A DNA stretch of 64,000 bases from Actinobacteria bacterium OV450 (GTDB taxonomy: Bacteria > Actinomycetota > Actinomycetes > Streptomycetales > Streptomycetaceae). Positions 19,311 to 27,499 of this stretch are shown here, piece after piece. Under the pieces are notes generated by a model, which was not told where the DNA came from, did not search any database, and worked only from the letters and a program-made list of their open reading frames with translations. The DNA lies in assembly GCA_001298555.1 (NCBI GenBank), contig LJCW01000336.1:1-64000 (forward strand), written 5' to 3'. Each line of letters opens with the position of its first letter. The first letter of the stretch is position 1. The position numbers were made by a program, and so were the translations under genes.

Positions 19311-20543
19311 CTACCCGACCAGCGCGGACTTCAGGGGCGCCGCGGGATCGGTGATCTTGGCCGGATCCACCGGGGCGCCCGTCTCGATCAGCTTCCGCCC
19401 CTGCGCCAGGTCCCGCGGCCGGCCCACCGCCAGGACCGCGACCAGCGCCCCGGCCCGCAGCCAGCACACCGACCACGCCGCCTCGGCGGGGTCCCCGCGC
19501 CACAGCAGCTCGTCCGCCCCCGCGTGGTGCCCCGCGTACTGCACGAAGCGCCCGAACTGCTCCGACCAGAAGTACGGCACCGGGTCGTAGACCTGGGCCG
19601 GCGCCCCCATCAGGATGTTGGCCGCGACCACCCGGGGGCCCTGGAGGGCGTTGTCCCAGTGGTGCACGAGCAGCCGCGTCCCGTAGCGCGCGGACGGGAA
19701 CGACGCACAGTCGCCGACCGCGTACACGCCGGGCAGGGAGGTCCGCAGGTACGCGTCCGCCGTGACCGCGCCCTCCGGCCCGAGCTCGATCCCCGAGCCC
19801 TCCAGCCACCGCGTCGCGGGCCGGGCCCCGATGCCCACGACCACCGCACCCGCCCCCAGCTCCCGCCCGTCGGCGAGCAGGACCCGCCCGGGTTCCACCG
19901 ACGCCACCTTGGCGCCGGTCAGCAGGGCGGCCCCCGCCTCCTCGTACCAGCGGGTCATGGGGGCCGCGACCTCCGCCGGGAGCGCCCCGGCCAGCACCCG
20001 GTCCGCCGCCTCGACCACGGTCACCGCGCAGCCGGCCTCGCGGGCCGCGGTGGCGAACTCGGCGCCGATCCAGCCGGCCCCGACCACCACCGTCTCCGGC
20101 GCCGCGGCCAGCACCGGGCGCAGCCGGGCCGCGTCGTCCAGGGTGCGCAGGAGGTGCACGCCCGGGACGCCCTCGGACCCGGGCAGGGTCAGCGGCTGCG
20201 CGCCGGTCGCCAGCACGAGCACCTCGTACGGGACCGGCCCGGCCTCGGTGTCCAGCTCGCGGTCGGCGGCCCGCAGCCCGGTGACCTCCACACCGAGCCG
20301 GAGCTCGACGTCGAGCCCCTCGAAGTCCACGTCGAAGGCGGAGTCCTCGGCCTTGCCGAGCAGCACCGCCTTGGACAGCGGGGGCCGGTCGTACGGCTGG
20401 TGGGGCTCGGCGCCCAGCAGGGTCACGGGGCCCCTGAAACCCTGCTCCCGAAGGGCGACCGCGGTCTGCACCCCGGCCATTCCGGCGCCGACGATGACGA
20501 CGCCGCTCTGAGTCTGTTCCGTCTGCTCGCTCACACCACCCAC
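19311..20543 (-). CDS. NAD(P)H-dependent flavoreductase, ferredoxin-reductase type
   Basis: 410-residue two-dinucleotide-binding protein: FAD motif VVIVGAGMAGVQTAVALREQGF, RPPLSK, ATGAQP, NAD motif TVVVGAGWIGAEFATAAREAGC, and YAVGDCASFPS, followed by a reductase C-terminal domain. It resembles ferredoxin/rubredoxin reductases of mono- and dioxygenase systems, but no ferredoxin or oxygenase gene is adjacent. A 15-bp palindrome lies 10 bases upstream of the 20543 start; a GTG at 20534 is an alternative start. The 19152-19310 gap has short GCACCCGGACCC tandem copies at about 19225-19255. Confidence 0.88.
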   Translation of the reverse strand: MGGVSEQTEQTQSGVVIVGAGMAGVQTAVALREQGFRGPVTLLGAEPHQPYDRPPLSKAVLLGKAEDSAFDVDFEGLDVELRLGVEVTGLRAADRELDTEAGPVPYEVLVLATGAQPLTLPGSEGVPGVHLLRTLDDAARLRPVLAAAPETVVVGAGWIGAEFATAAREAGCAVTVVEAADRVLAGALPAEVAAPMTRWYEEAGAALLTGAKVASVEPGRVLLADGRELGAGAVVVGIGARPATRWLEGSGIELGPEGAVTADAYLRTSLPGVYAVGDCASFPSARYGTRLLVHHWDNALQGPRVVAANILMGAPAQVYDPVPYFWSEQFGRFVQYAGHHAGADELLWRGDPAEAAWSVCWLRAGALVAVLAVGRPRDLAQGRKLIETGAPVDPAKITDPAAPLKSALVG

Positions 20544-20552
20544 CCTAGCGAT

Positions 20553-20567
20553 CTGACTGGCAGTCAG
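20553..20567 (-). promoter_or_regulatory. Palindrome CTGACTG-G-CAGTCAG upstream of the flavoreductase
   Basis: A 7-bp perfect inverted repeat around a single G, placed 10 bases before the flavoreductase start and about 50 bases before the likely thiO promoter. Position and size suit an operator. No regulator gene is next to it. Confidence 0.4.
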
Positions 20568-20591
20568 GACCGGTGGCCCGGGGAGGCAGCC

Positions 20592-20620
20592 TTACCCGGC
20601 CCCCGCGGCGGGGTTAGGCT
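20592..20620 (+). promoter_or_regulatory. Probable promoter of the thiOSG transcript
   Basis: TTACCC (20592-20597), a 17-base spacer and TAGGCT (20615-20620) would start transcription about 10 bases before the TPP riboswitch aptamer. Confidence 0.45.
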
Positions 20621-20634
20621 GGCCGTCGTACCTA

Positions 20635-20727
20635 TCGCGGGAGTCCGGGCGCACCGGGCTGAGAGGGAGGCTGAGCGGCCTCCGACCGTACGAACCTGAT
20701 CCGGGTCATGCCGGCGAAGGGAGGGGC
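20635..20727 (+). promoter_or_regulatory. TPP riboswitch (THI element)
   Basis: Contains the conserved blocks of the thiamine pyrophosphate aptamer in order: CGGGAGTCC, GGGCTGAGAGG, a variable stem GAGGC/GCCTC, CGAACCTGATCCGGGTCAT and GCCGGCGAAGGGAGGGG. The last block carries the GGGAGGGG that is also the ribosome binding site of thiO (ATG at 20737), so the expected control is translational: TPP binding hides the site. Confidence 0.95.
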
Positions 20728-20736
20728 TGGACGCCC

Positions 20737-21918
20737 ATGCACTCATCTCGGAAGGGATCCGGCCGGGGATCCGACGTGCTCGTCATCGGGGGCGGGATCA
20801 TCGGCCTGGTCACCGCCTGGCGGGCGGCCCGGCACGGGCTGCGGACCGTGCTCGCCGACCCGGCACCCGGCGGCGGGGCCGCGCAGGTGGCAGCCGGCAT
20901 GCTCGCCGCCGTCACCGAACTGCACTACGGCGAGGAGACCCTGCTGGGCCTCAACCTCGCCTCCGCCGCCCGCTACCCGGAGTTCGCCGCCGAGCTGACC
21001 GAGGCCAGCGGCGGGATGGACCTCGGCTACCGCGCCTGCGGCACGCTCGCCGTCGCCCTCGACGCCGACGACCGGCTCCACCTGCGGGAACTGCACGCCC
21101 TCCAGCGGCGCTGCGGTCTGGAGTCCGAGTGGCTCACCGGCCGCGAGTGCCGCCGCCTGGAGCCGATGCTGGCACCGGGCGTCCGCGGCGGGCTCCGCGT
21201 GGACGGCGACCACCAGGTCGACCCGCGCCGGCTGGCGGCGGCGCTGCTGGCCGCCTGCGAGGGCGCCGGGGTGGAGGTCCGCCGGGCCGGCGCCGAGCGG
21301 CTGCTGACCACCGCCGACCGTGCCGTCGGCGCGCTGCTCGACGACGGTACGGAGCTGCGCGCGGACCAGGTGGTCCTGGCCGCGGGCTCGCTCAGCGGCC
21401 GGCTGGCCGGCGTACCGCCGCGGGTGCTGCCCCCCGTACGGCCCGTGAAGGGCCAGGTGCTGCGGCTCGCGGTGCCGGCGGCGTACGCGCCGTTCCTGTC
21501 CCGGACGGTGCGGGCGGTGGTCCGGGGCAGCCACGTGTACCTGGTGCCGCGGGAGAACGGAGAGCTCGTCGTCGGGGCGACCAGCGAGGAACTCGGCTGG
21601 GACACCACGGTCACCGCCGGCGGGGTCTACGAACTCCTCCGCGACGCCCACGAATTGGTGCCCGGCATCACCGAACTGCCGTTGACCGAGACCCGGGCCG
21701 GGCTGCGGCCCGGCTCCCCGGACAACGCCCCCCTGCTCGGCCCGACCGACCTGCCCGGCCTGCACCTGGCCACCGGCCACTACCGCAACGGGGTGCTGCT
21801 GACCCCCCTCACCGGCGACGTGATGGCACAGCTGCTGACCACCGGCACGCTGGCGGAGATCGCCCGCCCGTTCACCCCGCGCCGCTTCAGCGCCGCACGT
21901 CAGGAGTCGTACGCATGA
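20737..21918 (+). CDS. thiO: Glycine oxidase ThiO
   Basis: FAD enzyme that oxidises glycine to iminoglycine, the glycine-derived precursor used to build the thiazole ring of thiamine. The 393-residue product has the dinucleotide motif VLVIGGGIIGLVTAWRAARHG, GAAQVAAGMLAA, VKGQVLRL and the C-terminal TRAGLRPGSPDNAPLLGP and GHYRNGVLLTP motifs. The ATG at 20737 is positioned by the binding site inside the TPP riboswitch. It overlaps thiS by 4 bases. Confidence 0.95.
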   Translation: MHSSRKGSGRGSDVLVIGGGIIGLVTAWRAARHGLRTVLADPAPGGGAAQVAAGMLAAVTELHYGEETLLGLNLASAARYPEFAAELTEASGGMDLGYRACGTLAVALDADDRLHLRELHALQRRCGLESEWLTGRECRRLEPMLAPGVRGGLRVDGDHQVDPRRLAAALLAACEGAGVEVRRAGAERLLTTADRAVGALLDDGTELRADQVVLAAGSLSGRLAGVPPRVLPPVRPVKGQVLRLAVPAAYAPFLSRTVRAVVRGSHVYLVPRENGELVVGATSEELGWDTTVTAGGVYELLRDAHELVPGITELPLTETRAGLRPGSPDNAPLLGPTDLPGLHLATGHYRNGVLLTPLTGDVMAQLLTTGTLAEIARPFTPRRFSAARQESYA

Positions 21919-22115
21919 CCATCTCCGTCAACGGCGAGCCGCGCGAGATCGCGGCCGGCACCACCCTCGACGCGGTGGTCGCCACCCTGACCGCGGCCCC
22001 GTCGGGCGTCGCGGCCGCACTGAACGAGACCGTGGTCCCCCGCGGCCAGTGGCCGCTCACGCCGGTGGGCGAGGGCGACCGGGTCGAGGTCCTCACCGCG
22101 GTGCAGGGGGGCTGA
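21915..22115 (+). CDS. thiS: Sulfur carrier protein ThiS
   Basis: 66-residue ubiquitin-fold protein that carries sulfur as a C-terminal thiocarboxylate for thiazole formation. It starts MTISVNGEPREI and ends in the required GG. Start overlaps the thiO stop (ATGA). Small but clear from position, size and the terminal GG. Confidence 0.95.
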   Translation: MTISVNGEPREIAAGTTLDAVVATLTAAPSGVAAALNETVVPRGQWPLTPVGEGDRVEVLTAVQGG

Positions 22116-22120
22116 GCGCG

Positions 22121-22915
22121 ATGGCGGACGACGCTTTCGAACTGGGCGGACGGTCCTTCTCCTCCCGCCTGATCATGGGAACCGGCGGGGCGCCGAGCCT
22201 GGACGTGCTGGAACGGGCGCTGATCGCGTCCGGCACGGAGCTCACCACGGTGGCGATGCGCCGGCTGGACCCGACCGTGCAGGGCTCCGTCCTGTCGGTG
22301 CTGGGCCGGCTCGGCATCGCGGTCCTGCCGAACACCGCGGGCTGCTTCACGGCGGGCGAGGCGGTGCTGACCGCGCGGCTCGCGCGGGAGGCCCTGGGCA
22401 CGGACTGGATCAAGCTGGAGGTCGTCGCCGACGAGCGGACCCTGCTGCCGGACGGGGTGGAGCTGCTGGACGCGGCGGAGACCCTGGTCGACGAGGGCTT
22501 CACCGTGCTGCCCTACACGAACGACGACCCGGTGCTGGCCCGCAGGCTGGAGGACGCGGGCTGCGCGGCGATCATGCCGCTGGGATCGCCGATCGGCTCG
22601 GGCATGGGCATCCGCAACCCGCACAACTTCGAGCTGATCTGCGAGCGGGCCGGGGTCCCGGTGATCCTGGACGCCGGAGCCGGCACGGCCTCGGACGCGG
22701 CCCTGGCGATGGAGCTCGGGTGCGCGGCGGTGATGCTGGCGTCGGCGGTGACCCGGGCGCAGGCGCCGGTGCTGATGGCGACGGCGATGCGGGACGCCGT
22801 GTCGGCGGGGCGGCTGGCGTTCCGCGCGGGCCGCATCCCGCAGCGCCGCTTCGCGCAGGCCTCGTCCCCTACGGAGGGCCAGGCCGCCCTCGACCCGGAA
22901 CGCCCGGCGTTCTGA
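22121..22915 (+). CDS. thiG: Thiazole synthase
   Basis: Builds the thiazole phosphate from deoxyxylulose phosphate, iminoglycine and ThiS thiocarboxylate. The 264-residue TIM-barrel protein shows RLIMGTGGAPSL, TVAMRR, LPNTAGCFTAGEAV, WIKLEVV (Schiff-base Lys), AIMPLGSPIGSGMGIRNP and LDAGAGTASDAALAMELGC. The ATG at 22121 lies 5 bases after thiS. thiC, thiD and thiF are not in the window. Confidence 0.96.
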   Translation: MADDAFELGGRSFSSRLIMGTGGAPSLDVLERALIASGTELTTVAMRRLDPTVQGSVLSVLGRLGIAVLPNTAGCFTAGEAVLTARLAREALGTDWIKLEVVADERTLLPDGVELLDAAETLVDEGFTVLPYTNDDPVLARRLEDAGCAAIMPLGSPIGSGMGIRNPHNFELICERAGVPVILDAGAGTASDAALAMELGCAAVMLASAVTRAQAPVLMATAMRDAVSAGRLAFRAGRIPQRRFAQASSPTEGQAALDPERPAF

Positions 22916-23185
22916 CCCGGCCCCCGAACCCCGGCGGGGCCGGACGGTGCCGCCGGCGGGGCCGGATACCGATGCCGCCGGGGTTCGGGTACCGGTGCCG
23001 CCGGCGTCCGGATTCCGGTGCCGCAGGGGTTCGGGGACCCGGGTGCCCCCGGCGGTGGCCGGGGCGGGTTCCGGGGCGGGCTCCCGGCGACGGGGCCGTG
23101 CCGTTACGGGCCCGGGCGGGGCCGCCGGACGTCACAGCTGCGCTGCAAGACGCACCACCCTGGCCGGGGGGCCGGGGCCCGCTCG
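22916..23185 (+). other. Intergenic region, GC-rich degenerate repeats
   Basis: Between thiG and the kinase gene. It has loose copies of a motif like GGGTACCGGTGCCGCCGG (about 22940-23060) with unit length near 30 bases. I see no gene here; only the kinase promoter at its end. Confidence 0.4.
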
Positions 23186-23191
23186 TAGAAT
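23186..23191 (+). promoter_or_regulatory. -10 box TAGAAT giving a leaderless kinase mRNA
   Basis: TAGAAT ends 6 bases before the GTG at 23198, so transcription would start on the start codon itself. No ribosome binding site is present before the GTG, in agreement. Confidence 0.65.
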
Positions 23192-23197
23192 CGCCGC

Positions 23198-25108
23198 GTG
23201 GACACGACCCTGGATGACCCCCTCGTCGGGCAGACACTCGACGGCCGCTACCGCATCGACGCGCGCATCGCGGCCGGCGGCATGGCCACGGTCTACCGGG
23301 CCGTCGACACCCGCCTCGACCGTGTGCTCGCGCTGAAGGTGATGCACCCGGCGCTCGCCGCCGACGCCGGCTTCGTCGACCGGTTCATCCGGGAGGCCAA
23401 GTCCGTCGCCCGCCTCGCGCACCCGAACGTCGTCGCCGTCTTCGACCAGGGCACCGACGGGCCGTACACGTACCTCGCCATGGAGTACGTCTCCGGCTGC
23501 ACGCTCCGCGACGTCCTGCGCGAGCGCGGCGCGCTCCAGCCCCGCGCGGCGCTCGACATCCTCGAGCCCGTCCTGGCCGCGCTCGGCGCCGCGCACCGCG
23601 CCGGGTTCGTACACCGTGACATGAAGCCCGAGAACGTCCTGATCGGCGACGACGGCCGGGTCAAGGTGGCGGACTTCGGGCTGGTCCGGTCCGTGGACTC
23701 GGTCACGAGCACCACCGGCTCCGTCCTCGGCACGGTCTCCTACCTGGCCCCCGAGCAGATCGAGACCGGCGGCGGCGACACCCGCGTGGACGTCTACGCC
23801 TGCGGTGTCGTCCTGTACGAGATGCTCACCGGCTCCAAGCCGCACTCCGGGGGCACCCCCGCCCAGGTGCTCTACCGGCACCTGCACGAGGACGTGCCGC
23901 CGCCGTCGGCCGCCGTCCCGGGGCTGCCCGCCGGCCTGGACGAGCTCGTGGCGTACGCCGCCGCCCGCGATCCGCAGCTGCGCCCCGCCGACGCGGCCGC
24001 CCTGCTCGGACTGACCCTCGACGTGCGCGCGCGGCTCGGCGACGCCGAGCTGGACGCCGTGCCGCCGCAGGCCCGGGCCGAGGCGCGGAGCGCCACCGAG
24101 GACCGCACCAGCGTGATCCCGCGGCCCGCCCCGGTGCAGCCCGTGCACCTCACGTCGCGGCTGGAGCTCCCCGAGCGCCCCGAGGCACGGCCGGCCGAGG
24201 CGCCGCCGGCCCCGCGCGGACCGCGGCGCGGCACACTGCTCGTCATCGCCGGGATACTCCTCGCCCTCGGTCTGGGCACGGGGGTCTGGTACATCAACGC
24301 CGGCCAGTTCACCAAGGTCCCCAACCTGCTGGGCAAGAGCGAGGCGCAGGCCCGGTCAGACCTGTCCGCCGCGGGCCTCGGCGTGAAGCGGATCGACCGG
24401 AAGTTCAGCGACGCCTTCGACCGCGGGACGGTGATGAACTCCGACCCTGAGAGCGGCAAGCGCATCCGCGGCAACGGCGCGGTGGTGCTCACGATCTCGC
24501 GCGGCCCCGAGGTGGCCGTCGTGCCGGACCTCAAGGGAAGGACGCTGGACGACGCCAAGGCAGAGCTGGCCAAGAGCAACCTGGCGCCCGGTCTGGTCAC
24601 CCAGGCGTTCAGCCAGGACGTCCCGCAGGGTTCGGTGATCAGCACCGATCCGGCGGGCGGGCAGAAGCGCTCGCCCGACACGGCGGTCGCGATCCTGGTC
24701 AGCAAGGGCCGGCCGGTGCAGGTGCCGAACGTGGCCGGGCGGCCGCTCGACCAGGCGCGGGCCACCCTCCAGGACGCCGGCCTCAAGGTCGAGACGGCCG
24801 CCGACCAGGTCAATTCGCCGTTCCCGGCGGGTACGGTCGCCAACCAGTCGGTCGGCGCGGGTGCCCAGGCCTCGACCGGTGACACGGTGACGCTCACCGT
24901 CTCCAAGGGCCCGCGGCAGATCCCGGTGCCGAACGTGACCGGCCAGGAGGCGGAGGTGGCCCGAAGGACGCTGGAGGCGGCCGGCTTCAAGGTGAAGGTG
25001 GAGCGTCCGCTCATCTCCTTCAGCACCACGGTGGACGCCCAGTCGGTGCCGGGCGGCCAGAGCGCCCCCGAGGGCAGCACGATCGTCCTGCGGACCAAGG
25101 GGCTGTAG
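23198..25108 (+). CDS. Serine/threonine protein kinase with PASTA repeats
   Basis: 636-residue transmembrane kinase. The kinase domain (about residues 15-275) has a Gly-rich loop IAAGGMATVYRA, the ALKVM lysine, catalytic HRDMKPEN (Asp141), DFG (Asp159) and APEQ. A linker and one membrane helix (about 345-368) lead to four PASTA domains (about 370-636), which in related kinases bind peptidoglycan fragments. The nearby Rv2175c-like and metF genes point to the position of mycobacterial PknL, although PknL lacks PASTA domains. Leaderless GTG start. Likely input is cell-wall state. Confidence 0.92.
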   Translation: MDTTLDDPLVGQTLDGRYRIDARIAAGGMATVYRAVDTRLDRVLALKVMHPALAADAGFVDRFIREAKSVARLAHPNVVAVFDQGTDGPYTYLAMEYVSGCTLRDVLRERGALQPRAALDILEPVLAALGAAHRAGFVHRDMKPENVLIGDDGRVKVADFGLVRSVDSVTSTTGSVLGTVSYLAPEQIETGGGDTRVDVYACGVVLYEMLTGSKPHSGGTPAQVLYRHLHEDVPPPSAAVPGLPAGLDELVAYAAARDPQLRPADAAALLGLTLDVRARLGDAELDAVPPQARAEARSATEDRTSVIPRPAPVQPVHLTSRLELPERPEARPAEAPPAPRGPRRGTLLVIAGILLALGLGTGVWYINAGQFTKVPNLLGKSEAQARSDLSAAGLGVKRIDRKFSDAFDRGTVMNSDPESGKRIRGNGAVVLTISRGPEVAVVPDLKGRTLDDAKAELAKSNLAPGLVTQAFSQDVPQGSVISTDPAGGQKRSPDTAVAILVSKGRPVQVPNVAGRPLDQARATLQDAGLKVETAADQVNSPFPAGTVANQSVGAGAQASTGDTVTLTVSKGPRQIPVPNVTGQEAEVARRTLEAAGFKVKVERPLISFSTTVDAQSVPGGQSAPEGSTIVLRTKGL

Positions 25109-25114
25109 CAGCAG

Positions 25115-25984
25115 ATGGACCAGGCCATGCGCAATCCCGTGGGCGGGCACGTCCCCGTCGCCGGCGGGCTCGCCTCGGTGGGGCTGACGTACGCGCGGGA
25201 GATGGGTGCGGAGGCCGTGCAGGTCTTCGTGGCCAATCCGCGCGGCTGGGCGACGCCGGTGGGGAACCCCGCCCAGGACGAGCTGTTCCGGACGGGATGC
25301 GCGGACGCGTCGATCCCGGCGTACGTGCACGCCCCGTACCTGATCAACTTCGGCTCGCACACCGGGGCGACCGTCGAGAGGTCCGTGGAGTCGCTGCGGC
25401 ACTCGCTGCGCCGCGGCCGCCGGATCGGGGCGCTGGGGGTGGTGGTGCACACCGGATCGGCCACCGGAGGGCGCCCGCGCGAGGCGGCGTACGCGCAGGT
25501 CAGAGAGCACATGCTGCCGCTGCTGGACGAGCTGGTGCACGACGACGACCCGTTCCTGCTGCTGGAGTCCACGGCCGGGCAGGGGTCTTCGCTGTGCTCG
25601 CGGACATGGGACTTCGGGCCGTACTTCGAGGCGCTCGACCATCATCCGAAGCTCGGGATCTGCCTGGACACCTGCCACATCTTCGCGGCGGGGCACGATC
25701 TGGCGGAGCCGGGCGGGACCAAGCAGACGCTGGACCTGCTGGTGGACACGGTGGGAGAGGGGCGGCTGAAGCTGATCCACGCCAACGACTCGAAGGAGGG
25801 CGTGGGCGCCCACAAGGACCGCCACGCCAACATCGGACAGGGGCACATCGGCCGGGACGCCTTCGCCGAGCTGTTCACGCACCCCGCGACGGAGGGCGTC
25901 CCGCTGATCATCGAGACGCCGGGCGGCAAGGAAGGTCATGCGGCGGACGTGGCGCTGCTGAAGGAGCTGCGCGGGTTCCACTGA
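25115..25984 (+). CDS. nfo: Deoxyribonuclease IV (AP endonuclease)
   Basis: Endonuclease IV-type, metal-dependent repair enzyme acting at abasic sites. The 289-residue TIM barrel has GGHVPVAGGLASV near the start, VHAPYLIN, VVHTGSATG, LLLESTAGQG, GICLDTCHIFAAGHD, LIHANDS, HANIGQGHIG and IIETPGG, carrying the expected zinc ligands. ATG at 25115 with AAGGGG upstream; ATG at 25127 is also in frame. Six bases after the kinase stop, so probably cotranscribed. Confidence 0.93.
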   Translation: MDQAMRNPVGGHVPVAGGLASVGLTYAREMGAEAVQVFVANPRGWATPVGNPAQDELFRTGCADASIPAYVHAPYLINFGSHTGATVERSVESLRHSLRRGRRIGALGVVVHTGSATGGRPREAAYAQVREHMLPLLDELVHDDDPFLLLESTAGQGSSLCSRTWDFGPYFEALDHHPKLGICLDTCHIFAAGHDLAEPGGTKQTLDLLVDTVGEGRLKLIHANDSKEGVGAHKDRHANIGQGHIGRDAFAELFTHPATEGVPLIIETPGGKEGHAADVALLKELRGFH

Positions 25985-26018
25985 CCCATTGAGGACCCGG
26001 GATACCGGGAGTGCGGGA

Positions 26019-26035
26019 ATACCCCTGGGGGGTAT
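26019..26035 (+). promoter_or_regulatory. CsoR-type copper operator
   Basis: Perfect inverted repeat ATACCCC-TGG-GGGGTAT, the form bound by CsoR-family copper-sensing repressors. It lies 49 bases upstream of the ATG at 26085, overlapping or next to the likely -10 (GTATAC). No csoR gene is in the window, so the regulator would act in trans. Confidence 0.8.
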
Positions 26036-26084
26036 ACGGTTCTGCTCAGTGCAGAGCCGCTGTCAGGCGTTCCAGGGGGTTGTC

Positions 26085-26645
26085 ATGAACCACGAACACC
26101 ACGAACACCACGCACCCGCCCACCACGCACATGCACAACACGCGCACGCAGAGCACGCGCACGCGCAGCACCCGCACCCCCACCCCGGCGCCGGCGCCGG
26201 CGCCGGCCGGGCGAGCTGGGCCACCGCCGCGAAGGCGACCCTCCACTGCCTCACCGGATGCGCCGTCGGCGAGGTGCTCGGCATGGTCATCGGCACGGCG
26301 TTCGGCTGGGGAAACGTCGCGACGATGGTCCTGGCCATCATCCTTGCGTTCTTCTTCGGCTACGCGCTCACCCTGCGCGGGATCCTCGCCTCGGGCGTGG
26401 ACCTGCGCACGGCCGTCCGGGTGGCGTTGGCGGCGGACACGCTTTCGATCGCCGTCATGGAGCTGATCGACAACGGCGTGATCGCCGTATGGCCGGGAGC
26501 GATGGACGCGCACCTCTCGGAGGCGCTCTTCTGGATCACCCTGGCGATCTCGCTCGCGCTCGCCTTCGTCGTGACGACCCCGGTCAACAAGTGGATGATC
26601 GGTCGCGGCAAGGGGCACGCGGTCGTGCACCACTACCACCACTGA
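26085..26645 (+). CDS. DUF4396 membrane protein with His-rich N-terminus
   Basis: 186-residue protein. The first 40 residues contain more than 15 His in HEHH, HAHA and HPHP runs, ending in a Gly/Ala linker; the rest is DUF4396 with about four membrane helices (LHCLTGCAVGEVLGMVIG, ATMVLAIILAFFFGYALTL, a helix with ADTLSIAVMELIDNGVIAVWP, and FWITLAISLALAFVVTTPVN) and a His-ending tail HHYHH. The CsoR box upstream and the His clusters suggest a copper-induced metal-binding membrane protein. The upstream open frame to 25989 crosses the operator and is not used. Confidence 0.8.
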   Translation: MNHEHHEHHAPAHHAHAQHAHAEHAHAQHPHPHPGAGAGAGRASWATAAKATLHCLTGCAVGEVLGMVIGTAFGWGNVATMVLAIILAFFFGYALTLRGILASGVDLRTAVRVALAADTLSIAVMELIDNGVIAVWPGAMDAHLSEALFWITLAISLALAFVVTTPVNKWMIGRGKGHAVVHHYHH

Positions 26646-26665
26646 CGGGGGGACCGGGGCCCCGG

Positions 26666-27298
26666 CTACAGCTCGGGGCCGTCGCCCGGCTCCTCCTGGT
26701 ACGAGTAGCGCTGCTCTCGCCAGGGGTCGCCGATGTTGTGGTAGCCGCGCTCCTCCCAGAAGCCGCGGCGGTCGGCGGTCATGTACTCGATGCCGCGGAC
26801 CCACTTGGGGCCCTTCCAGGCGTACAGGTGCGGGACGACGAGCCGCACGGGGAAACCGTGCTCCGCGGTGAGCAGTTCACCGCCCTCGTGGGTGGCGAAG
26901 ACGGTCCGCTCGGAGGCGAAGTCGGCCAGCCGCAGGTTGGAGCTGAAGCCGTACTCGGCCCACACCATCACATGCGTGACCTGCGGCGAAGGCGGTGCCA
27001 GGGCGAGGATCTCGCGCGCGAGGACCCCGCCCCATTCGGCGCCCCGCATGCTGAACTTCGTCACGCAGTGCAGGTCGGCCACGACCGATTCGAACGGCAG
27101 GGCCGTGAACTCCTCGTGGTTCCAGCAGTACTTCTCACCGTTGGCGGTGGCCCCGAAGACGCGGAACTCCCAGCGGTCCGGCTTGAACTTGGGGACCGGG
27201 CCGTAATGGGTGACCGGCCAGCCGCGCTGCAACCGCTGCCCCGGTGGAAGCTCCGGCTGCTCTGCTCCCGGAGATTCCCGGCTTTCCGGCTGACCCAT
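26666..27298 (-). CDS. Sulfite-oxidase-like molybdopterin oxidoreductase
   Basis: 210-residue protein of the sulfite oxidase/MsrP superfamily, with the molybdenum-ligand Cys in LHCVTKFS and the typical segments WEFRVFG, GGVLAREIL and HGFPVRLVVPHLYAWKGPKWVRGIEY. It has no signal peptide, so it is probably cytosolic, unlike MsrP. The gene is convergent with the DUF4396 gene, 20 bases apart. Its electron partner is not identified. Confidence 0.88.
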   Translation of the reverse strand: MGQPESRESPGAEQPELPPGQRLQRGWPVTHYGPVPKFKPDRWEFRVFGATANGEKYCWNHEEFTALPFESVVADLHCVTKFSMRGAEWGGVLAREILALAPPSPQVTHVMVWAEYGFSSNLRLADFASERTVFATHEGGELLTAEHGFPVRLVVPHLYAWKGPKWVRGIEYMTADRRGFWEERGYHNIGDPWREQRYSYQEEPGDGPEL

Positions 27299-27423
27299 GA
27301 CTCCATGGTGACAGACGCGGCAGGGTGGTCACGACCAGCTACGCCCCTATACGGGCAAGTCACACCAACTCACACTAAGGAGGCACTTACTGGACGGCCC
27401 CCTGCGGCGGTGCGAGGATGCGC

Positions 27424-27460
27424 GCACTCCCCCAGCCAAGGCTGGGGCGATATCCCAGCC
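27424..27460. repeat. Short palindromic repeat, copy 2
   Basis: CCCCAGCC-AA-GGCTGGGG hairpin followed by CCCAGCCCC, in the 200-base gap upstream of bacterioferritin. It shares the CCCCCAG/CTGGGGG theme with the copies at 2659, 43131, 56039 and 56783. Confidence 0.5.
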
Positions 27461-27499
27461 CCGTCACACAGCTGACATTGCCTGGAAGGAGCCTCTGCG

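Noticed and set aside
16047..20699. A 1550-codon open frame on the plus strand
   Set aside because: It runs antisense over the membrane protein, metF, thiE, Rv2175c-like and flavoreductase genes, all with clear motifs. Long antisense frames are usual in DNA of this GC content.
25989..26084. Upstream extension of the DUF4396 protein
   Set aside because: The extension would translate through the copper operator and promoter; ATG 26085 begins the His-rich segment.
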